A stretch of DNA of 64,000 nt from Gnomoniopsis sp. IMI 355080 (Eukaryota; Ascomycota; Sordariomycetes; Diaporthales; Gnomoniaceae), in the NCBI GenBank assembly GCA_027946555.1, contig JAPEVC010000155.1:24589-88588 (forward strand), in the 5' to 3' direction. Positions 34,501 to 45,700 of this stretch are shown piece after piece. The first letter of the stretch is position 1. Each line of letters opens with the position of its first letter. The notes beneath the pieces were generated by a model. It searched no databases and was not told the DNA's origin. It saw nothing but the letters and a program-made list of their open reading frames with translations. Both the position numbers and the translations under genes were made by a program.

Positions 34501-34753
34501 GGCGGCCTGTGGAGCGAGGGTGGGTTAGCTTTGGCGGAGTTCGCGACATTGGTGCTGAGAGGTATCAATGTATGACCCAGTGGCTTGGACTGACCTTTGT
34601 GGAGTTGCCCTCTCCCTTGAAAGAGCCACCCAAGTCGTTGACCACGACGCTGGCTCCCCGAGATCCAAAGAATGTGGCATATGCCTTGCCCAGACCACCG
34701 CCAGCACCAGTGACGACGACAACCCGGCCGTCGAACCGTAATTGACCTGCCAT
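31565..34753 (-). CDS. Fox2, peroxisomal multifunctional beta-oxidation enzyme
   Basis: Predicted 904 aa from seven exons: 34753-34595, 34506-34170, 34105-33219, 33146-32718, 32595-32441, 32380-31925 and 31856-31565; every junction keeps frame. It holds two SDR-type (3R)-hydroxyacyl-CoA dehydrogenase domains and a C-terminal hydratase-2 hot-dog domain. SDR 1 has TGAGGGLGKA and NYSAAK, SDR 2 has TGGGAGIGRA and NYSAAK, and the hydratase has GDYNPLHVDPQFAKMGGFKV. Together they carry out steps 2 and 3 of fatty-acid beta-oxidation in peroxisomes. The protein ends in SKGKI, so the terminal tripeptide is GKI rather than a canonical SKL-type peroxisomal signal. Upstream are several CCTCGG elements, the site bound by FarA/FarB regulators. 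Confidence 0.97.
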
Positions 34754-35457
34754 CTTTGTGGAGCAAGATCGAGAAAAGGAAAAATCAGACCAAAGTGCTT
34801 ATGAGTGAGCAGAGGCAGTTTTGCAAAGGTGTAGTGTGTTAAAGTAGTGTTGGGGAAGAAAAGCGACAGGAATAGACTGGCATGAGAGGTGATGATGATG
34901 CTGCTGTCGGCAAACTCTCCGGACAACTTGGGCCTCGGCTTGATGAGATCCAGTCAAAAGTTAGCCGAGGGGCTTCCCCAGCCGTGGGTTAACCCGCGAC
35001 CCGGGGAAGACTAAGCTCTTCTGGGCAAATGGACCCCTGCGTCTTCACATGCCACAAGCTAGAACTTGGGGTCACTTGAGATAACTTTCGCATTCGGGGT
35101 ACGTCTTCAAGTGAACATGACCATGGCGATAAGTCCGAGGTGGGGAGAAGAGAGCTTCATAAGGTCCATAGTACCAAAACATTTTTTCACAGCTGGGCTA
35201 TACTTTTCAGACAGGGTCTTCCAGCGTTGTTTCGTGATGTTTTCAACGGGGAATGATATTTCATATGCGGTACGCAATGCACAGTACGTTGCAGTACCCT
35301 GCAATGCGTAGTGTGGAGAGCGGGCCGTCTGGAGACTTACACCGATTGAGGTCATCACGAACGACGGGGTTTCGTTTGACCGTACCCAAAGGTACTTGAA
35401 CCACACAACAACCACCCGTAATTTCCATGTTAGCAAGGCGGCAAGCCCATCGCAAAT
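34754..35457. other. Divergent promoter between fox2 and the P-loop kinase
   Basis: A 704-bp intergenic region with no gene. It contains the CCTCGG elements listed separately and a GC-rich near-palindrome about 34987-35007. Confidence 0.5.
34933..35140. promoter_or_regulatory. Three CCTCGG/CCGAGG fatty-acid-response elements
   Basis: Cores lie at 34933-34938 (CCTCGG), 34965-34970 (CCGAGG) and 35135-35140 (CCGAGG), in the divergent promoter between fox2 and the Tda10-like kinase. The first two are 180-220 bp upstream of the fox2 ATG and inverted relative to each other. CCTCGG is the recognised core for FarA/FarB (Cut-family zinc-cluster regulators of beta-oxidation genes in Pezizomycotina). 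Function here is inferred. Confidence 0.55.
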
Positions 35458-36430
35458 ATGGCCGCAACTCCGGATGTCCCTCTCCAGACTCGCATCGTCG
35501 ACGACAAATCACCAAAATGCATTCCCTTCAGTAAGCCTCTCCTCACTCACCCGGTCCCCATCCCTTTACGCAGTCATCCGACTAACCACCCGCCCAGTCC
35601 TCGAGCGCCTACAAGCACACCTCGCCACCACAACCAACCGACCCTTCGTCATAGGTCTCAACGGCGTGCAAGGCGTCGGTAAGACCACCCTTGTTCGTGC
35701 CCTCGCCGAGACCCTACAGCAGCGCGAACACCTGCAAACCCTCGTCATCTCCATTGATGACTTCTATCTCACCCATCCAGACCAGCTGGCACTCGCCGCA
35801 GCCCATCCGGACAATGCGCTTGTGCAGGTCCGCGGCGAACCGGGCACGCACGACATAGGTTTGTTGCGGTCTGTGTTCCAGCAGCTTTGTGAAGGGCAGC
35901 CGACGCTGATCCCCCAATACGACAAGGGCGCGCATGACGGGTGGGGGGATCGCTTGTCGCAGGACAAGTGGATAGCTGTCAACCAGGAAGGTCAGCCGAG
36001 GGTGCAAGTTGTGCTGCTGGAGGGATGGTGTGTGGGATTCAGAAGTGTACGCCATGAGGAGATTGAGGCAAAGTGGAAGGCGCCGAGTCGGACGCTGGGT
36101 AGGCACAAGTTGGAGGACTTGGCTTTTGTCAATGACCAGTTGAAAAAGTACAATGTCATTACTGATCTGTTTGATGCATTCATTCACATCGATGCTGAGA
36201 ACACCGAGTACGTCTACGAGTGGAGGCTGCAGCAGGAACAGCAGCTCAGGAGGGAGAGGGGAACTGGCATGACGGATGAGCAAGTTGTCAAGTTTGTCGA
36301 TGCCTATTACCCTGCGTATGAACTTTTCTCAGACGGTGTGAGAAGTGGCATTTTTCTCGGCCGCAACGGCTGTCAGTTGCGGCTTGTGGTGGGCCAGGAT
36401 AGAATGGTCATGGACACGATCGTTATATGA
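35458..36430 (+). CDS. Tda10/glycerate-kinase-like P-loop kinase
   Basis: Predicted 301 aa from exons 35458-35530 and 35598-36430 (intron 67 nt, donor GTAAGC, acceptor CGCCCAG). The Walker A motif GLNGVQGVGKTTLV is followed by LVISIDDFYLTHPDQLAL (Walker-B-like Asp pair), PQYDKGAHDGWGDR and VVLLEGWCVGFRS. This set is typical of the yeast YGR205W/Tda10 family, related to D-glycerate 3-kinase and to uridine/pantothenate kinases. ATP binding is certain from motifs, the physiological substrate is not. The frame of exon 2 runs open upstream through the intron; the ATG at 35458 in exon 1 is preferred because its 24-residue exon splices in phase and places the family-like N terminus next to the P-loop. 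Confidence 0.85.
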
Positions 36431-36794
36431 TTTATGAACACGAGGTCTCGTTCTTCAGTCAGCCTATTCTCACTGTCTAGAGAAGCAAAACAATTCATCT
36501 TCATCCATTCAGATTACATGCTTTCGATCTCTGAACGCCCTTGCTCCCTCGCTCTTAGTGCCTTGTCAGAATCACAATCGCCGTGTCAGATGATATGGAG
36601 CAACTCCAGGGGTATATAAAGCAACCAATCATGCACCAAAATCGAGTGCCCAGCATTTGCCAAACCTGCCCTGAAAGTAGGCATTACAATAAAGAAAACA
36701 CATCACATCCATCGTAAATACGACAGCCCAACGACAGCTTTCCCACCGATATGCAAGTCTCGCCTCTGAAGCAACATGAGCGTTCTGCCGGTGT
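36431..36794. other. Convergent 3' spacer
   Basis: The spacer lies between the kinase gene and the Ecm11-domain gene. No gene seen. Confidence 0.6.
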
Positions 36795-38459
36795 CTACTC
36801 ATCCAGTCCCTTATCCTTCATCATCGCAAAGCTGTCATTCTTCAGCTTTGAAAGCTTGCGGTCGATACCCTCCTTCTTGTGCCGTACAGCCTCCTCGCGG
36901 TTCGAAACCTCCTTCTCGAATTGCTCTACCATCCAGCGCTTGGCCTGACGCGCCTCCTTCATTCTCCGAACGACATCTCCGAATTGCTCCAAAAACCAAT
37001 CTCCACTGTCCTCCCAATCTCGCACGGACATCTGTGTGAACAAGTGAGCCTGCGCGTCCTCATCTTTTCCTCCATAGAACTTGAGTCTATCGCCAAGGTT
37101 GTCACCAGGTGGCTTGGCTGGGGACTGTGGCACCTCTTTGGTAGGGTCATGATCGAAAGGCTCATTCTGGAGTTCTTCGAAATTCATTCTCAGTAGAGCG
37201 GTATCATCATAATCAATATCGTGGCGTCGCTTCTTCGCTGGTGAGCGCTGACCGATGAAGCGAGACATCGGGCTGACTTGCAAAGGCTCCGGCTGCAGCA
37301 CAAGGTTCTTCTGAGACTTCGGGGGTACAATGGGCTGCTGAGGGTTGAAGACGACCGTGGCATCTTGCTGTGAAATCCTCTGATTCGTTGCCTTGGATGA
37401 AGGACGATGTAAATCGAAATCTTCTTCTTGAGAATGACCATCGCTCCCATCAGTGTACGAATCCATCAGATGAGGAACTTCAACGCTCCGGACGACGCCT
37501 GGTCGCTGATCGCTGATACTAGTGATTCTGACCGACTTCGCGAAGGTTTGCGGATGAATGGCTTCGGTCATGCTATCGTATTTCTCTGGTGACAATTTTT
37601 TGGCGGCGGCTTGATGGAAAGCTGCCCGATCAACGTGCGAGAGGCCCTTAGCCGCGTCACTACCTCGGTGGGGGAAGCTGGAATGGAGAAAAGCACCACC
37701 ACGTTCTGGTAAAGGGCTCGTGTCTCCTGACGTGGAGCCGAAAGGATCTTGCCGAAAGACGGCAGACTCTGGCATACTGTTCCGTGGTGCATGTGTGATC
37801 ATGCTCGAGTTAAACTTCTTCGAATCGATGCCACCGCCGATGAAGTTGCCGTTCTTCCCGACACTGAAAAGTGGTCTTCTCTCTGAGATCTTCTGTTGAC
37901 CTCGGTTTCTATCAATGGAAGGTAGGCGCTCGGAACTGCCGTGGCTATGGCGGCCTCTTCGCGGGCGTTGACGGTTGTCGAGTATGTCAGACCGAGTGCT
38001 GTCATCGTCCACGTAGCCGTCGTCCTGCTCCATCGCTGCCGGTATGGTAGGTGCGCTTTCGGAGAATAACGAGTGTATATTAGACTGCTCCTCCCAGCGC
38101 TCCCGGAGACCTTTTTCATTTTCGTCATGGTCCTGTTTAACGTTCACCGGTGCAGGAGGTGCAGACTCCCAGCGCTCGCGGTCATCCGAAAATTGACGCT
38201 TGATTTGAGGCGTGATTCCGGGAGGCATCATGTTTCCATTGGAATTTCTGGCCGATTTGGAGAGCCCCAATGGTAGCTTCATTGAATCGACCAGCTTTTG
38301 CTTGTCATGCTTAGGTCCTAAAGGCGAGGATTGGGACGAAGCACTAGCGGCAGCAACCTGACGCGGTGGACTGTTCAGGCCATGAGGGTTGATCTCTGGT
38401 GGTCCCTCTCCCCGCTGGTGGAGATAGCTGACCAGCTTGTTCTTAGCGGCGGGCTGCAT
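36795..38459 (-). CDS. Ecm11-domain protein
   Basis: Single exon, 554 aa from ATG 38459. Residues 1-400 are mostly low complexity and charged. The last 130 residues match the ECM11 domain: FYGGKDEDAQAHLFTQMSV, then RDWEDSGDWFLEQFGDVVRR and a long coiled helix (MKEARQAKRWMVEQFEKEV). In budding yeast Ecm11 partners with Gmc2 in the central region of the synaptonemal complex and is SUMOylated in meiosis. Whether filamentous-fungal members share that role is not established. It is divergent from nbp35 across 531 bp. Confidence 0.82.
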   Translation of the reverse strand: MQPAAKNKLVSYLHQRGEGPPEINPHGLNSPPRQVAAASASSQSSPLGPKHDKQKLVDSMKLPLGLSKSARNSNGNMMPPGITPQIKRQFSDDRERWESAPPAPVNVKQDHDENEKGLRERWEEQSNIHSLFSESAPTIPAAMEQDDGYVDDDSTRSDILDNRQRPRRGRHSHGSSERLPSIDRNRGQQKISERRPLFSVGKNGNFIGGGIDSKKFNSSMITHAPRNSMPESAVFRQDPFGSTSGDTSPLPERGGAFLHSSFPHRGSDAAKGLSHVDRAAFHQAAAKKLSPEKYDSMTEAIHPQTFAKSVRITSISDQRPGVVRSVEVPHLMDSYTDGSDGHSQEEDFDLHRPSSKATNQRISQQDATVVFNPQQPIVPPKSQKNLVLQPEPLQVSPMSRFIGQRSPAKKRRHDIDYDDTALLRMNFEELQNEPFDHDPTKEVPQSPAKPPGDNLGDRLKFYGGKDEDAQAHLFTQMSVRDWEDSGDWFLEQFGDVVRRMKEARQAKRWMVEQFEKEVSNREEAVRHKKEGIDRKLSKLKNDSFAMMKDKGLDE

Positions 38460-38990
38460 ATTTTCAACTGTCCGTTGAGGGATTCAATGCTAGGTCACCG
38501 GATTAGGAGTGTGGTGTGTTTCTTTGTGAGCGTCCCTCAGACCAGTAATGGTTCACGAGAAACGAGGAATAGTAAAAGTCGACTCAGTACATGATTGGCA
38601 TTGGACTGACAAGCCCTCGCGAGCGAGGTTGAAGCTTGCAAACAGTCAAGAGTCACAAAGAAAATTGAGAGGCTTGGGTCTTAGGCAGTTGCAAACGTGA
38701 CAGAGCATCACTGCTCATCGGTCACCCAGGCAAGCCAGTTTGCTTGAAAGTTGACGCGCCCGCGTCGTGCCTTCCCCAGAAAACGCAAGGGTCCTTCCCG
38801 CCAGCACGGGACTTAGCGCATTCGAATCACTAGAGACCCCTGTCACCCTCTGCAGGGCCGATCTCGGGTAGGCATCGCATTAGCAATCAACATCGCGCGG
38901 CGTCATTATCAGAGTCCATACATTCTGATTTTCAACTCAACAAACTCAGTACCAACTTTTTCGTTCTCACACAACCTCCAACATCTTACA
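38460..38990. other. Divergent promoter, Ecm11-domain gene / nbp35
   Basis: 531 bp with no gene; no specific element recognised. Confidence 0.5.
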
Positions 38991-40076
38991 ATGGCACCCT
39001 CACTGGAAGAGCCAGAGTCAGTACAGGATGTTTTTGAGAACCCAATGAAAGCGAAGCCTGCACTGGTCGCCCCCGAGCCAGAAGCCTGTCCTGGACCTGA
39101 GTCTGAGAAAGCAGGCACGGCAGACTCGTGCGCTGGCTGTCCGAACCAGCAAATATGCGCATCAGCACCAAAGGGACCCGATCCAGATATAGAGGTGATA
39201 TCACAAAGGCTGGAAGGAGTCAAGCATCGCGTGTTGGTGTTGAGTGGCAAAGGAGGTGTTGGAAGTAGGTCGCGCATCTACATGTGAGATGCTCATAATA
39301 GTCGCTAATACCTGTTCATAGAGTCAACATTTACAAGTATGCTCGCCCATGCGTTCGCTCTCAATCCTGACAGCACCGTCGGGATCATGGATACGGACAT
39401 TTGCGGTCCTTCCATACCCAAGATGATGGGCGCTGAGACCGAGACAATACATGTCAGCAATTCGGGCTGGTCACCCGTGTGGGTGATGGATAACCTAGGC
39501 GTTATGAGCATACAGTTCATGCTGCCCAACAAGGATGATGCGATAATATGGCGGGGACCCAAAAAGAATGGTCTCATCAAGCAGTTCCTCAAGGACGTCG
39601 ACTGGGGCGATCTCGATTTGCTTTTGGTTGACACGCCACCCGGAACAAGCGACGAGCATTTGAGCGTAAACTCCTTTCTAAAGGCAAGTGGCATCGACGG
39701 GGCCATTGTGGTGACCACGCCGAACGAGGTCTCGTTGTTGGACGTGCGCAAGGAAATAGACTTTTGTCGCAAGGCTGGCATCAAGATACTGGGTATTGTG
39801 GACAACATGAGCGGCTTTGTGTGTCCAAAATGCACACATCAGAGTCAGATTTTTGAGGCAACAAATGGTGGTGGAGAGTCACTGGCGAGGGAGATTGGCA
39901 TTCCATTTTTAGGCGCCGTGCCCTTGGACCCTCGCATTGGGATGGCGTGCGACTATGGCGAGAGCTATTTTGATTCCTTCCCTGATAGCCCTGCATGCAA
40001 GGCTCTCAAGGGTGTAGCGAGAAGCGTTGCAGCCCAGGTAGGACTGGATGTTGGGGATTCTTTACCTGAAGATTAG
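38991..40076 (+). CDS. Nbp35, cytosolic Fe-S cluster assembly scaffold ATPase
   Basis: Predicted 342 aa from exons 38991-39264 and 39322-40076 (57-nt intron, donor GTAGGT). The N-terminal ferredoxin-like cluster motif C-x13-C-x2-C-x5-C is intact (ACPGPESEKAGT through SCAGCPNQQIC), then the Walker A GKGGVGKST, the Mrp signature block DTPPGTSDEHLSV and the C-terminal CPKC pair that bridges an Fe-S cluster at the dimer interface. Nbp35 with Cfd1 forms the cytosolic scaffold that delivers 4Fe-4S clusters to nuclear and cytosolic proteins. The intron splits the Walker A lysine codon (A|AG). An AATAAA signal lies at 40093-40098. Confidence 0.97.
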
Positions 40077-40219
40077 GTGCAATTGGAAGACAAATAAAAA
40101 TACCCATTGATGCGCCGTGCGTATGTATTTCCGCAGCAAAAATAAACAAGCCCTCGCCTCCGCTATTTCGTTCAAGAATAGAAGGCTTCCAAAACTAGTT
40201 TTGTAGAAGCCACATCGGC

Positions 40220-40933
40220 TTATTCAGAAGCACCCAGCTTCTCTGGTATCTCCTCCAAGTCATCGGCAGATGTGATATCGATTACCTTGTTGACCTCTGC
40301 TGTATTTCGGAATAACTCCTTCGCGCCGGCATACAACATTCGCAGCTCGCTGTTGCATGTAACGGGAAGGTAGAAGAGGAGGACATAAGGAACCGACACT
40401 CGACCAGATTCCTACAGAAGAGCATGCGTCAGCCAGGTTACTATAATCTACCAGTCTTACAATGCTAGACACTCCTCACCAATGTCATTGGATAACTCAG
40501 CAGAACAAATCTGGGCGAGTGGTCCGGCAAGTCGTCGCTGATCTCGTCGAGGCTCTTGTATACCGTCTGCTCTTCATCTTGCTTGATTTCCTTGGTCGCC
40601 TTATCGATCATGTCTAGAACCATCCGCGGCAAAATGTCAGCTTCCACTGAGACGGCCAAGGACACCAGTTCGCTTGCTGTTGGGACGGCTAGCGGCGCAA
40701 GTGCGAGTGCAAGTGCGACAGGGAGACGCACATACAAATAACGGCTTGTGGGTCACTGGCCCTCGAAGTCCCGAGGCGAAATTTGCGCAGGTGATTTTTT
40801 GTCTCCTGGGAGAAAGTGTACAGTCTTGCTTCAGAACTCTGTAGTGGCATTGTCAGTTCGTCGAGGGCATTTCCCGGTGAGGGATACCCGGTGAAGAGTG
40901 TGGAGGTCCGGAGAAGCGGAGGTGACTTACCAT
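40220..40933 (-). CDS. GMF/Aim7-type ADF-homology protein
   Basis: Predicted 143 aa from exons 40933-40931, 40838-40736, 40613-40480 and 40411-40220. The ADF-H fold is evident: SSEARLYTFSQETKNHLRKF, DEEQTVYKSLDEISDDLPDH, SPRFVLLSYPMTL and VSVPYVLLFYLPVTC. Glia maturation factors (Aim7 in yeast) bind Arp2/3 complex, not actin, and promote debranching of actin networks. The first coding exon consists only of the ATG: the intron donor GTAAGT follows it directly, and the next exon starts AGTTCTGAAGC. The frame open upstream of exon 2 (up to 41036) is intron and leader. All four exons join in phase and the length matches the family. Confidence 0.93.
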
Positions 40934-41363
40934 GTTTACTGGCCGAAATGGGGACAGTATAATATGTGCCTGTCGTGATTGACAACTCGGTACGATCTCG
41001 GGAATGCTCTGCGAACGACCTGTTTTTGCGAGACAAGATAGCGTCAAGACGTACACATAGGACGATGATGAGGTGTCGTAAAGGGAATCCTGGTTCTTGC
41101 TAGAGATGCCTGGCAGCTTCATTCAGGGTCCACCCCGCGTCCTGCGCCCCGCTGCTGCAGGGTGTCGGCCGACCGCGGCCCGGGGACTCGGGCAACTGAA
41201 TCGCAGCCCTGTGGTAGTCAGCTTCAATGACCTCACCATATTCCTCACCATTGCAGAGTGCTGATGTGTAACACGATACATTGTAACCAATTGACCGGTA
41301 CAGCTTGTGTTGAATACATTTCTACTTCTAAAAGTGCTTGAGAAGGCTTACAATTCAAGATCT
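40934..41363. other. Divergent promoter, GMF gene / MoCF-domain gene
   Basis: 430 bp with GC-rich sequence near 41140-41190 (CGCGCC/CCGCGG-like blocks). No gene. Confidence 0.5.
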
Positions 41364-42701
41364 ATGTTCTCCAGGCTTTCGCAGATTGGCCGTCATCTGT
41401 CGAAGCCAGCAACTCAATTTGCACCCACTTCGTCGACCGGATCTCGTTTGGCGGCTGGAATTATGTCTGGCTCAACGGCGGAGCGAAACTTTGCCAGGAA
41501 GATACATACGGCCGCTTGTCTGATCATTGGTGATGAAGTGCTGGGAGGAAAGGCAAGCTGAACTTCTCGCGATTGTTTGAAATAGTTCGTCGCTAACACG
41601 TCAAACAGACAAAGGACGTGAGTACATGGTACATATACCGCAAGAAGTCTTGACTGAACAAGCATTTGGGCAGACCAACTCCAATTACGTGGCAAAATTC
41701 TGTTTTGACTCGGGAATTGTAAGTCATAACTTGAAACGAGCCCTCATGAAAATCAGGCTACTTGCTCTCGCTGACTTGTCCGAACAGCAACTAAAGCGGA
41801 TCGAAGTTATCGAGGATGACGAGAGTGAGATCGTGGAAGCGGTTCGACGGATGAGTGAAAAATACGACTTTGTTGTGACTAGGTGAGAATCGCATTAGGC
41901 AGTGGATTTATTACGGTTTGCGCTGACATACCTTGCTTCGTCAGTGGTGGTATTGGACCAACGTAAGTCATTCCCGTCCAGGTAAAGCACAGGAACTGGT
42001 CTCAAATAATGCTTGTTGCAGGCACGATGATATCACATATCAATCCATAGCAAAAGCTTTCGGTCTGAAGGTCAAGCTATATGAGGAAGCTTACCAACGG
42101 ATGAAGAAGCTCTCGAAGCCACGACCTGGCGAAGGGGCTTTCAACTGGGATGTGGAGTCCCCAGCCAAGACTGCGAAGTTGAGGATGGTTGAGTTGCCTA
42201 CAGACGACTCAGTTCCACTCGAAAAGCAATTTGTTTTCCCCAGAGAAGACCTGTGGGTCCCTGTGGCAGTTGTGAACGGAAACGTTCATATCCTGCCCGG
42301 AGTGCCTCGTCTTTGTAAGTTGTACTGTGCTTATGATATAGTAGTGTAGATCATCGTCGCTAAATTTTGGAATAGTCGAGGCCTTGCTGGATGGTCTGAA
42401 GCCTCTTATTCTGCCACGATTGGTGGATCCCGAGGGTAAGGGCACGGTCAGAGTTCTTATCTCAACGCCCTTGCCAGAGAGTGCCGTGGCCCCGTACCTG
42501 ACCGAACTCGCTGCAAAGGTCGAGCCTCAAGGAGTCAAGGTTGGTAGTTATCCCCGGTGGGGAAAGACACGCAACACTGTCACTCTGGTTGGCAAAGACA
42601 AAGCATTCCTGGACAGCATTGCCCCTGAAGTGGCCCAAAACGTCAAGGGGCGGGTTGTGAAAGAGGAGGGAGAGGATGACCATCTGCCTATTGAACAGTA
42701 G
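41364..42701 (+). CDS. MoCF (molybdopterin-binding/CinA-like) domain protein
   Basis: Predicted 324 aa from seven exons: 41364-41552, 41609-41617, 41674-41718, 41788-41882, 41945-41962, 42022-42314 and 42376-42701. The MoaB/MogA-type fold is shown by ACLIIGDEVLGGKTKDTNS, KYDFVVTSGGIGPTHDDITY and VHILPGVPRLFEALLDGL. In eukaryotes this domain occurs in molybdenum-cofactor enzymes and as the inactive front part of FAD synthases; this stand-alone form has no settled function. The first intron has a GC donor (GCAAGC), and exons 2 and 5 are only 9 and 18 nt; together they restore the conserved TKD and SGGIGPT motifs. The N terminus is Arg/Ser-rich and could be a mitochondrial presequence; Met at 41463 is an alternative start. 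Confidence 0.9.
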
Positions 42702-45700
42702 GAAAGCAAGAGTTGGGGTGGAGCAATGTGAATGAGGAGAGACATATACCGTAGGGAAGCAGCATCAGGGGCACTGCTCGTCTCTCGAATGAGTATGTCG
42801 TATATCCTCCTCAACCTATCGACTTTTCACCCCTAGGAAGTTGTTCTTAGACTCGAAACCAGGTACCGCGCGAGACAAGGTAGTGGCCCCAATCCATTGG
42901 TAAACAGAATACCATTGAAACAAAGCGGCCATCATGGAACTCAAATCATACTTGCAATTCTGCCCATCTCCAATGACTACATATGTTGATATCTTGAAGT
43001 GCAATGCACCGCAGACTGCACTTGTGTCAAGTCATGCAACACTTTTGTGATGCAGTATGGACGATAAGCTAGCCTACCGCGTCCTATGTATATTACATGG
43101 TGCAGCATGACGAACGTTCGTGGAACGGGGATCTGCTGGATGCTCTTCCATAGCACAAGACTGAGAGTCCAGGTGGTCACGAAATGCAACACGATGGACT
43201 AGGTTGTGTCCACCCTTTGACATTAAGGGATCCAGTGATAGAAATCCTGCACTCGTCAGCAGCTGCCCAGCCTTTCGCTTTATACGATCATGGCATTCTG
43301 AGAACATGCTGCTGATGCAGGTCCGGTATTTGGTACAGATATCGAATTATTGTTCCGACGTCCTGCGAACTACCTAGGTAGTCACGCTCCCCTTACGGTT
43401 TCCTTTGGTGGACCAGCTGCGAGCTCATCTGGGTAGATAGCAGCCTTATGCTGAGCCCAAATGGTCCTTTGAGTTTCAATTTGTTCCGCTATACCAGCAA
43501 GCCACCATCAACAAGCTAGGTTGTTTTAGGCCACAAGATATGATACAGTACGGGTCAGTTGGTAAGAAATCGCCCTTCCAAGGCCATTTACGATAGCTTA
43601 GTAACAAACCTAGGGATTGCATTACTAATTGCAACATTTCAACTATTATCCGGCGGAGTTCTCTTCCTTCGCACTGCCTGTATTCGACAATCCGGGTGAC
43701 GACAATATCTGGTCGTGAGTGGATGGTTGGACTGACGGAGAAGGCAGCTGATGACTGACTGGCTTATTCTTCAATATCCCCAATCCTCTCAAACTTCTAG
43801 CTCATATCCCTGGCGCGAAGGAAGACCCTTAATACTATGTGTATATGGTCGCCAAGCTGAACAGGACAGAACGGACAAATCCCGACTAGTCGTGATTCGT
43901 TCCGATCCGGACTCCTGGCATAAACCCAGCCGGGGATTCCAGCCGGAACCAAAGCCTACTTTGGAGGCGAGTCCATAGGTGAAGTTGGCGATTGATATTA
44001 TGAGTCGCCAACTTCACACCAACGAAGAGCAAATAGATGGTTCTGCTGTCTGGCCACGCATCCATCTCATTGCGGGCATTGGTCGTGGTGGGTCCTGCGG
44101 GAGCACTTACGTGTATGGGCATTAATCAGGCTGCTCTCATTGCGATCTGCCTGCGATTTATTGTAGCAAATCGCATCGAATCGCGGTGGTTCTGCAGCCG
44201 GGTTCTCCATCATCACCAGCGGCGGAATAGATTGCCCGGTGGGGTCCTTCAATGTATGAACAGCAATCGCCATCGGCCACCAACTTACACCCACACTGTG
44301 ATCTAACTCGACGGGGTACTTGACGAAGAACTCTAAACTTGAAACGAGGTTATGGTGTTCCTTGCGGTCGAAGGTGTGTCAACGGCATTAGGCTCGGGAA
44401 GTTCCAGGCCAAGATCTGGGAGGTGTCCTTGATGATGGCTCGTGCTCTGATACTACCAGGTAGCAAGTGTTTTACCCGTGGTGCTAGAGCTCTTCTTGGC
44501 GATAGCTGTTTGGGTCATACCTATAACGATGGAATCCATCTCTCAGTAAGATTGCGGGGCTCGAGTATCATCCTCCTACTCCTGTCAATCGGCATGGACC
44601 CTTGATGCTCAGCGATGGCCCACAGAAAGAGAGGTCCAGAGCCTTGGTATGACCTGACCCTGTCTTTTGACGTTGGGAATGTTCGGTACGCGTCCTACAT
44701 AGTAACATTTGATCTCGAAGGAAGGATGGCCGATGCTTCCGTTGCTTTTGCTACCCGCGCTCGATCTGTGACACAGCTTGGCTCCCCCACCGATCTTCAA
44801 TCTCAGTCCTGCCCACTAGGTCCGGTCAGGGCGAAAGTAGTGGCTTGGGCGATTAGTAGCATCAGTGAATATGCAGCTAGCCGAGACGTCGTTTGATAGT
44901 CTGCAGCAAGCCATGCAGTGAACTCGTGCAGGCCACGTGGTGTAGGGGAGGGGTGGCCAGATGACCTAATCAATGGTGGGATAATTGACTTTGGTCAAGG
45001 TTGTTGCGTGCAATTTTATCTCCACGTAAAGAAAACTTTGCTTAATTCGCCGTGCAAGTGCGGAGCCGCGTAGATACTTGGCCGTACATAGCTACGTTCC
45101 AAGGCATGGATGTATTCAAGCTACCGGTACGGTCCGACGAAGTCGATCTCGCATTCCGGATCCGGGCAGGTCGTCAAGCTGCAAGCTGGCCCAGCACAGC
45201 ACGGCCGGAATGGCCGGGCAGTTGTGGTTGGTGCTGGGCGGTGTGAGTGAGGAGTGCTCTGTCCTCCCTATGGTAGAGTATTGACAATTGGTCAGGCGTG
45301 AAATTACCGTGTGTCCGCTTTCATTTCCATATCACGCAGCTCGCCAACCCCGGCGGCTAGATTATTGGGCGTCTGGCTTGCTTTTAGGAAAAAGGGGCTG
45401 GGATGAAAGCCACCGGTTTGTGGCCCATACAAGGAGCGGAACTGCAACGGAAAAGCAGGACTTGGAATCTGCACGAAGATGGGATGGGTTTCACAGACAA
45501 GCCTGGGGAACTCCATATTTGCGTGGTTCGCTCCGAACTGCCGAGCCAGGAAGATCAATTGAGGGTTTTTGCACTGTATCTAAGTAGCAATCTCTTGATG
45601 GTACAATTGGAAGCCGAGAGTTTGCTGAAGATGAGTCTGCGTTCTACGTGTCCTGTCTTGAATTACGATGCAAAATAACAGATGCCAATGTCGCGTTCAA

